Below, one piece after another: positions 58,431 to 64,000 of a stretch of DNA of 64,000 nt. The DNA lies in NCBI RefSeq assembly GCF_000002425.4, contig NC_037254.1, positions 23,407,244 to 23,471,243 of the forward strand, written 5' to 3'. The position numbers and the translations under genes are program-made. Position 1 is the first letter of the stretch, and every line of letters starts with the position of its first letter. The stretch is from Physcomitrium patens. Its lineage: Eukaryota > Streptophyta > Bryopsida > Funariales > Funariaceae. Under the pieces are notes generated by a model that ran no database searches, was not told where the DNA came from, and saw only the letters and a program-made list of their open reading frames with translations.

Positions 58431-58513
58431 CACAAATGCAAAGAAGTTACAAACAAGGATAGGAAATTGAATGTTATCTTACCTCAATCTTGTCTCTTTT
58501 ATAAGAGAGATTT

Positions 58514-61500
58514 TCATCTTGGTTTTGATGGATGTCGTTGATGAAAATCTTTGACTTTAGCTGATGCATTTGCTAGATTCCTGGATGGCTCCCATGTGCG
58601 TTCACTAATATCATATCCGCGCCAATGAACAAGATATTCCAGCTTATTTCGGCGCCGCCTTGAGTCTAATATCTCTTCCATCTCAAATTCTTCATTATTA
58701 TCTACTTCTATAGGAGGCGGTGGCATTTGTCTTCTTCCTTGTATATCCACTGTCTTATATGGTTCAAGAAAAGACACGTGGAATACAAGATGGATCTTCA
58801 TTGACTCCGGTAGATATAACCGATATGCAACTGGGTTGATCTGTTCAGAAACAGAAAAGGGGCCAAGCCTACGATAGTCCCACTTGTCACAAGGTCGAGT
58901 AGTCTTGATATTGCGACGAAGTAGCCATATCTTATCACCCACGTTGAGTTGTGGTTGCTCCTTACGATATAGATCTGCATTTATCTTTTGTCGTTCTTGA
59001 GCTTCCTTCAATTGCGTCTTCATTATTGCATGTAACTCTGACAACCAATTTGCCATATCTTCTGCTGCAGGATTATCAACTTTTGAAAAATCAAAAGTAT
59101 CAAGTCGTGGATGATAGCCATAATTGGCAAAGAAAGGTGTTTGTTGCGTGGAAGAATGTACCGTATTATTATAAGCAAACTCTGCCAATGGCAGAAGGGT
59201 TGTCCAATCATCTTGTTGGTAGTTGATAGTACACCTTAAATATTGCTCCAAGACTTGTTTTACATGCTCTGTTTGTCCATCAGTTTGAGGATGGAAAGCC
59301 GAAGATAGCTTTATGTCCACTTTTAAAATCTTGAAAAGAGTCCTCCAAAATCTTGACACAAATTGAGTTCCCCTATCCGATATGATATCTTTAGGTAATC
59401 CATGATAGCGATAGATATTATCAATGAAAAGCTTAGCTGTTTCTTTACCTGTGATAGATTTTGTACATAGCACAAAATGTGCCATCTTGGTGAAACGATC
59501 TACTATCACAAATATAGAATCATAAGATCTTGAGCTTGGAAGATCTGTGATGAAATCCATAGAAATAGAAGACCATGGTTGCTCTGGTATAGGTAATGGT
59601 TGAAGAAGTCCGTAAGGTCGATGACGAGGAATTTTTGATCTTGAACAAATATCGCATGATTGTACAAAGTCTTTGATTGACTTCCACATTTGTGGCCACC
59701 AAAAATCTCTTGATATGAGTTCCAAAGTCTTATTATATCTGAAGTGCCCTGCTGCTGGAAAGTCATGACGTGCTTGAAGAACACGTAAACGTGCTTCTCC
59801 TTCTGGAACATATAGGCGTCCTTCAAAATATAATAGATTATTCTTGAACTCGAACTTAGAAGGATTATGAGACTTCGAAGAATTATTCTCGATATCATGA
59901 ACAAGAGGGTCTGAGGGCATTCTGGACAGGATTTGCTTGAGAAAAGTTGAATCAACAGTCAATGTTGTTTTCATTGCTCGAAGATGAAATTGCTCCGGTT
60001 TCAAGAGGACCGTTCTTTGTTGCTCAAAAGCTGCATCTCCTTCTTTTGGTACAAAATAAGAACGTCTAGATAGGGCACCGGACAAACCTTGTTGTTTTTC
60101 TGGCCGATAAGTGATAATGAACTCAAATCTTGACAAAGACATATTCCAACGAGCTTGACGACGATTCAATACGCGTGTTGACATGAAATACTCGAGGTTC
60201 TTGTGATCTGTATACACAGTGACTGGACTAGAAGTGCCTTCTAGATAATGTTGCCATTCTTGAAAGGAATCCACGATCGCAAGAAGTTCTTTATCGTGGA
60301 TCTCATAATTGATCTCGGCTGCTGAGAATTTTCTTGAATGAAAAGCTATTGGATGAAGTTTGTCATCTGATTCCATTTGTGATAAAACTACACCCAAGGC
60401 AAAATCTGATGCATCTGTTTCCATAAAAAATGCCTTGGAAAAGTCAACATGATATAAGATTGGTGCAGAGACAAACGATGTCTTTAAGGCTTCAAATGTT
60501 GCTTCCGCTTCTTGATTCCATTGGAATTTATCTTTACTAGTCAAGTGTGTAAGTGGAGCTGCAACTCGTGAAAATTCTTTGATGAAGATCCGATAGTAAT
60601 TGGCAAATTCCAAGAAACATTGGACATCTCTTACTGTCCTTGGAATCTTCCAATCCATGATTGTTTGGACTTTCTTAGAATCCATCATGAGACCATCATT
60701 TGAAATGATGTATCCTAAAAAGTCAACTTGAGTAGTGTGAAATACACACTTTTCCATTTTGGCGTAGAATCCTCCATCTCTAAGTTTTTATAATACTTGA
60801 CGAACATGTATTTCATGTTCTTCGACGTTTTTAGAATAGATCAGGATATCGTCTAGATAGCAGACGACAAAATTGTCTAAGAATTCACGAAATACATCAT
60901 TCATGAGATGTTGAAAAGCAGCTAGTGCATTCGTGAGTCCAAAGGGCATGACATTATATTCGAAATGTCCATACCTGGTTCGAAACGCAATCTTCCATTC
61001 ATCTCCTTCTTTGATCCGTACTAGATTATATGCTCCTCTTAGATCTATTTTTGTATAGATCTTAGCTTGATTCAACTGGTCAAGGAGTCCTGATATCAAA
61101 GGTAATGGATACTTGTTCTTGATTGTGATCTTGTTGAGTCCTCGATAATCAACACACATTTGTAAAGATCCATCTTTTTCCTTTACGAATAGAATTGGAG
61201 CTCCTGCTGGAGATTTTGAATGGTGTATGAAATTCTTCGCTAAATTCTCGTCAATATATGTCTTGAGTTCAGCCATCTCATCTTGCGATAAACTGTAAAT
61301 TGGTCCAAATGGTGGCTGAGTTCCTTCCTTAAGGTCGATTGAACAATCATATGGGCGATGCTCAGGAAGAATATCTGCATTCTTTTTCTCAAAAACGTCT
61401 TGATACTCCTGATATTGACTTGGAATGCCACTTGAAGTCTTTACGTTTTCAGAAATAGGTGCAGCATAAATAGCAAAAGTTGATCCTTCTTTTGCTGCGT

Positions 61501-62041
61501 GTATAAATGCTTTTGCACCTATCAGTACGGGTTTTACTATACTAGACTTATAATTTTTTACTTGGTTGATAGAACTATTAATAAAGCTCTAGAAAAAGTC
61601 AAGTTTACGTGAATTCCAATCTATTCGAGGGTTATATTTTTCTAGCCAGGATAAACCTAAAATAACTGGATTGGACGGGGATTTAATTATGTTAAAAGCT
61701 ATGTAGCTATCATGACCGTCTATTGTTACTTTTATAGGATGAGTTTCATGAGTGACATCTCCAGAAGACAAGGGACGACCATCTATGACTTCTACATGTA
61801 TTGGTTTAGGTTTCTGTACAAAAGGTATTTTACGACTTTTAACAAATTGTTCATCTAAAAAACATGCTGAGGCTCCCGAATCTAATAAAGTAGAGGCTTT
61901 GTAATTCTTAGGTCCTAAATATAAGTCTATTATAAAATAAGGAGAGGGTTTTGAGGAGAGGATAGGACCTTCATTAGGAATTGTACAAGGTTCCAACTGC
62001 ATGGTCCCTATTGTAGCTGGACGAATCCATTTTCCGACATG
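58514..62041 (-). pseudogene. Pol of element D (protease, RT, RNase H, integrase, chromodomain)
   Basis: Frame -1 to gag, open after TAA 62042-62044. Protease has [10 protein letters not shown] has YLDD ([11 protein letters not shown] near 60850). RNase H has TDASDFALG. Integrase has HDFPAAGHF and CDICSRSK, plus SMDFITD, ISDRGTQF and DGQTEHVKQ with the catalytic D, D, E. The chromodomain is FEMEEILDSRR...YLVHWRGYDISERTWE near the end. Stops are TAG 61589-61591 and TAA 60788-60790. Apart from these, about 1170 codons are intact. Confidence 0.9.
62008..62041 (-). other. gag-pol -1 overlap of element D with GGAAAAT motif
   Basis: The pol frame upstream of the gag stop encodes VGKWIRPATIGTMQL, matching B and C. 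GGAAAAT lies at 62029-62035, one base different from GGAAAAC of B and C. Confidence 0.55.
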
Positions 62042-63011
62042 TTATTTTCTTTGACCGTCGTACCCCTCATTTTATAGTTGCGTCGTTTCTTTGGACAATG
62101 TTGAGCAGTGTGTTTAGGTTCTCTGCAATATAAATATAATCCTTCTTGATGACGACGAATCTTTTCTTGCTCAGTTAGGGGTTTAAAACGTACCACGTCA
62201 ATTTGTATGTCTTCTACTTCCGAATGTACGTTTGGCAAAGATGTTGATGTTGCCATTGAGTAATAACGTTGAGGTTCTCGTGAATGATTCTCTGATCAAA
62301 ATTCGAAAAGTCGATTATCACATTTTATCGAAAAATCGATTGCTTGACTCAAAGTTTGAAGATCAGGTAAGTTGAGCATCAATTTCTTTACTTCGTATTG
62401 TAATCCATAAAGAAATTGACTGATGAGTGCAGCATCATCCCACTTGATGTCAATTACAAGTTGTCGAAATTGTGAAGCATACACTGTTACTGAGCGATTT
62501 TCTTGTCGCAGAATTCGGATCTTATTTGTTGCAACACGAGTTGCATCGTGTTACCATACATAGATCGAAACTCTGCCAAAAAAACTTCCAAATTGTCCAA
62601 TATTGGATTTTGTTGTTCAAGAAAAGACGAAAACCACGATAATGCAGAACCAGAAAGTAGAGTGCCAATAAACCTGACTTGTGATCCTAGAGTTGGATAG
62701 CTTTGCGGTTGAAGTTCAATTGCCAATTGTACTTGATTGATGAACCCTCGAAACTTAGATCTCGTACCATCAAATTTCTCGGGTAAGGCAATTGTTGGTT
62801 CTCAAGTGCTTACAGGGTGTTGTACAATTGGAGAAGGAACATGATTTGTTGTAGATGTTGAAGCAGCTCCGATCATCTTTATATCCCCACTTTCTGCTAT
62901 TCTTGTTCTTTCATGTGTTGGTGAATTGAGTTGATGCATCGCAAGCATTAACTCCCTCATTTGCTCTTGCATTTGTGCCATTGCACTCTTCATTTCAACA
63001 AGCTCTGCCAT
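62008..63011 (-). pseudogene. Gag of element D
   Basis: Start at ATG 63009-63011 (MAELVEMKSAM), end TAG 62008-62010. Broken by TGA 62802-62804, a one-base deletion near 62553 (GGTAACAC against GGTGAACAC in B) and TGA 62296-62298. The zinc knuckle is CCHC-like but altered (LYCREPKHTAQHC, near 62110). The N-terminal part has a Met/Gln-rich helix. Confidence 0.8.
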
Positions 63012-63104
63012 AATGACACTAAGAAGAAAAATTTGTTTGATACTGCTCAAGACAAAAGAAAAGAAAGACTTAATAACAAAGAAGATACTAAGAATAATAT
63101 CAGT

Positions 63105-63173
63105 TTAGAAGTGGGTAATCCGCAAACTTCTAATATGCTTATGTCTTGTCAAGAGAAAGGGGTAATCCACTTT
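63105..63173 (-). promoter_or_regulatory. 5' leader hairpin pair of element D
   Basis: The long hairpin at 63105-63133 has stem TTAGAAGT/ACTTCTAA around GGGTAATCCGCAA. The short hairpin at 63156-63173 has stem AAAG/CTTT around GGGTAATCCA. The loops are the same as in B and C while the stems differ by paired changes. Confidence 0.65.
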
Positions 63174-63190
63174 GACTCAAGAAAAACAAA

Positions 63191-63202
63191 GCTCTGATAT
63201 TG
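63191..63202 (-). other. Degenerate primer-binding-like site of element D
   Basis: Plus-strand GCTCTGATATTG keeps the first nine bases of the element C site (GCTCTGATA) but not the part matching the tRNA CCA end. It is 20 nt from the LTR. Confidence 0.45.
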
Positions 63203-63222
63203 TAAGTGTACTCTTGTCAATC

Positions 63223-63774
63223 TGTCAAGGACAAAGACTCGATGAGGGAAAATATACACAAAAAGGCTATCTCGATATAATAAGTCAAAATATAAATAAG
63301 TAGGTATATTAAAAGGAAACTGGAATGGCTATTGCCACAAGACAAGAAACTAAAGACTCTTGAACCTGGACTAGAAGCAAGAAAGGAGTTGACAAGAGTG
63401 AAGAAGCCTTCACTCTTGTCTCTATATATACTATCTAACTAGGGGCTATGTGGCGACGTTCTATAGGACCTCCAATATGTGTTGACTTTGTAGGACACAT
63501 GCCTTGACTTACAAGGCAAGTTTTTCTATGTGTGGGCCACATAGTTAGCTTGATCTTCAAGCTAACAACATGTGTGGCACATGGCCAACTTGTTGACTAC
63601 GTTTCTAATCCAAAAAGTCAATTAAAGATACTTATGAAGTCAAAGCAGCATCTAAGAAGTTTCTAAGAAGCTTCTATATTAAATATTATAGAATTAACTT
63701 ACTTTTATCTACTTTTACTTACTTCTACCTATTTCTATATGTAATTTTTAGCTTACATGATTATGGCCGTGACA
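63223..63774 (-). repeat. 5' LTR of element D (552 bp)
   Basis: Same ends as the left copy. TATATATA at 63423-63430 is the probable core promoter. Two GAA-TTC pairs (AGAAGTTTCTAAGAAGCTTC) lie near 63655-63674. Confidence 0.95.
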
Positions 63775-63779
63775 CTTGA

Positions 63780-64000
63780 TTGCATCGTCTTGAAGGTTGT
63801 GACAATCGTAATGTCTCGTCGAGTATCGTGTTATAACATGACCATATGGTAAAAGATAATAATATAGATCTTATTATAGAAAAGTCAAGTTAAAAGAAAA
63901 AATAAAAAAATATGGATAAAAGATAGGAAGGTAGTAAAACTTTTAGTAGTAATGCTGCCCTTTTAGAAAAAATAGCTTCTACTTACTTTGTAGAGCCAAA
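63780..64000 (-). mobile_element. Chromovirus E continued, with N-terminal part of ORF3
   Basis: The minus-strand frame 63780-63889 is open after TAA 63890-63892 and reads LDETLRLSQPSRRCNQ up to the D insertion. It is in phase with the frame at 57728 once one CTTGA copy is removed. Its LSQPSRR...DENP order resembles MSSQATSS..RPRDEEP of C. The last 110 bases of the window are AT-rich and not recognised. Confidence 0.5.

Larger units (their letters stand above)
57729..63774 (-). mobile_element. Full-length Ty3/gypsy chromovirus D, inserted into E
   Basis: Two 552 bp LTRs flank leader, gag, protease, RT, RNase H, integrase and chromodomain. CTTGA duplicates on both sides (57724-57728, 63775-63779). 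I count 12 LTR differences (about 97.8 percent identity), 11 of them transitions. Gag has two stops and a one-base deletion, pol has two stops. ORF3 is reduced to its last about 35 codons. Confidence 0.95.

Noticed and set aside
58424-58500. Intron-like GAG|GTAAGA ... AATTAG|ATGG between pol and the ORF3 remnant of D
   Set aside because: Pol already stops at 58514, before the donor, and C and E show no such intron, so splicing would not join useful coding sequence. A deletion explains D better.
61240-61431. Minus-strand ORF inside the pol of element D
   Set aside because: It is in a different frame from the RT sequence that covers the same bases and shows no homology.

Overview
The window is nuclear DNA of a land plant. 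It holds intron-rich genes with GT-AG introns, a plastid-type enolase with a transit-peptide-like extension, an MRS2-type magnesium transporter, a plant-style LRR receptor kinase, and chromodomain-bearing Ty3/gypsy retrotransposons. The short exons, the moderate GC of genes set in very AT-rich intergenic DNA, and the overall gene style suggest a bryophyte, most likely a moss. That last step is my inference and is not proven by the sequence.

Layout. 1-4363: the 3' part of a Ty3/gypsy element (A, + strand), with a pol broken by four in-frame stops and a probable 1.15 kb 3' LTR. 4545-9108: element B (- strand), a chromovirus truncated in integrase, with one LTR. 9950-16096: element C (- strand), full length with two LTRs and a CTGGT target duplication. 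16097-21141: AT-rich intergenic DNA with coding relics. 21142-27762: an 18-exon LRR receptor-like kinase (+). 27763-32146: intergenic DNA with one relic and the helicase leader. 32147-40580: a 24-exon PRP28/DDX23-type DEAD-box spliceosomal helicase (+). 41766-44203: a six-exon plastid enolase (-), convergent with the helicase. 45062-48809: an 11-exon MRS2/CorA transporter (-). 48810-56804: AT-rich intergenic DNA with a foldback-like repeat around 54.3-54.8 kb. 56805-64000: chromovirus E, split by chromovirus D (57729-63774, CTTGA target duplication).

Elements B, C, D and E belong to one related chromovirus group. Comparing these copies shows five features that plain homology annotation would miss: (1) arrays of heat-shock-element sequence in U3 just upstream of the TATA box in B and C; (2) a tandem set of 5' leader hairpins with a conserved GGAUUACC loop and compensatory stem changes; (3) a conserved -1 overlap between gag and pol; (4) a primer-binding-site-like box set 20-24 nt away from the LTR; (5) an extra conserved reading frame (ORF3) between the chromodomain and the 3' LTR, which D interrupts in E. 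All copies carry stops, many of which look like C-to-T (or G-to-A) changes, so the copies seen here are probably dead.

The four host genes have unrelated roles: membrane signalling, splicing, plastid glycolysis and Mg2+ transport. I reconstructed their exons by hand from splice sites and reading phase. Each adds up to an uninterrupted reading frame (870, 901, 488 and 406 residues).
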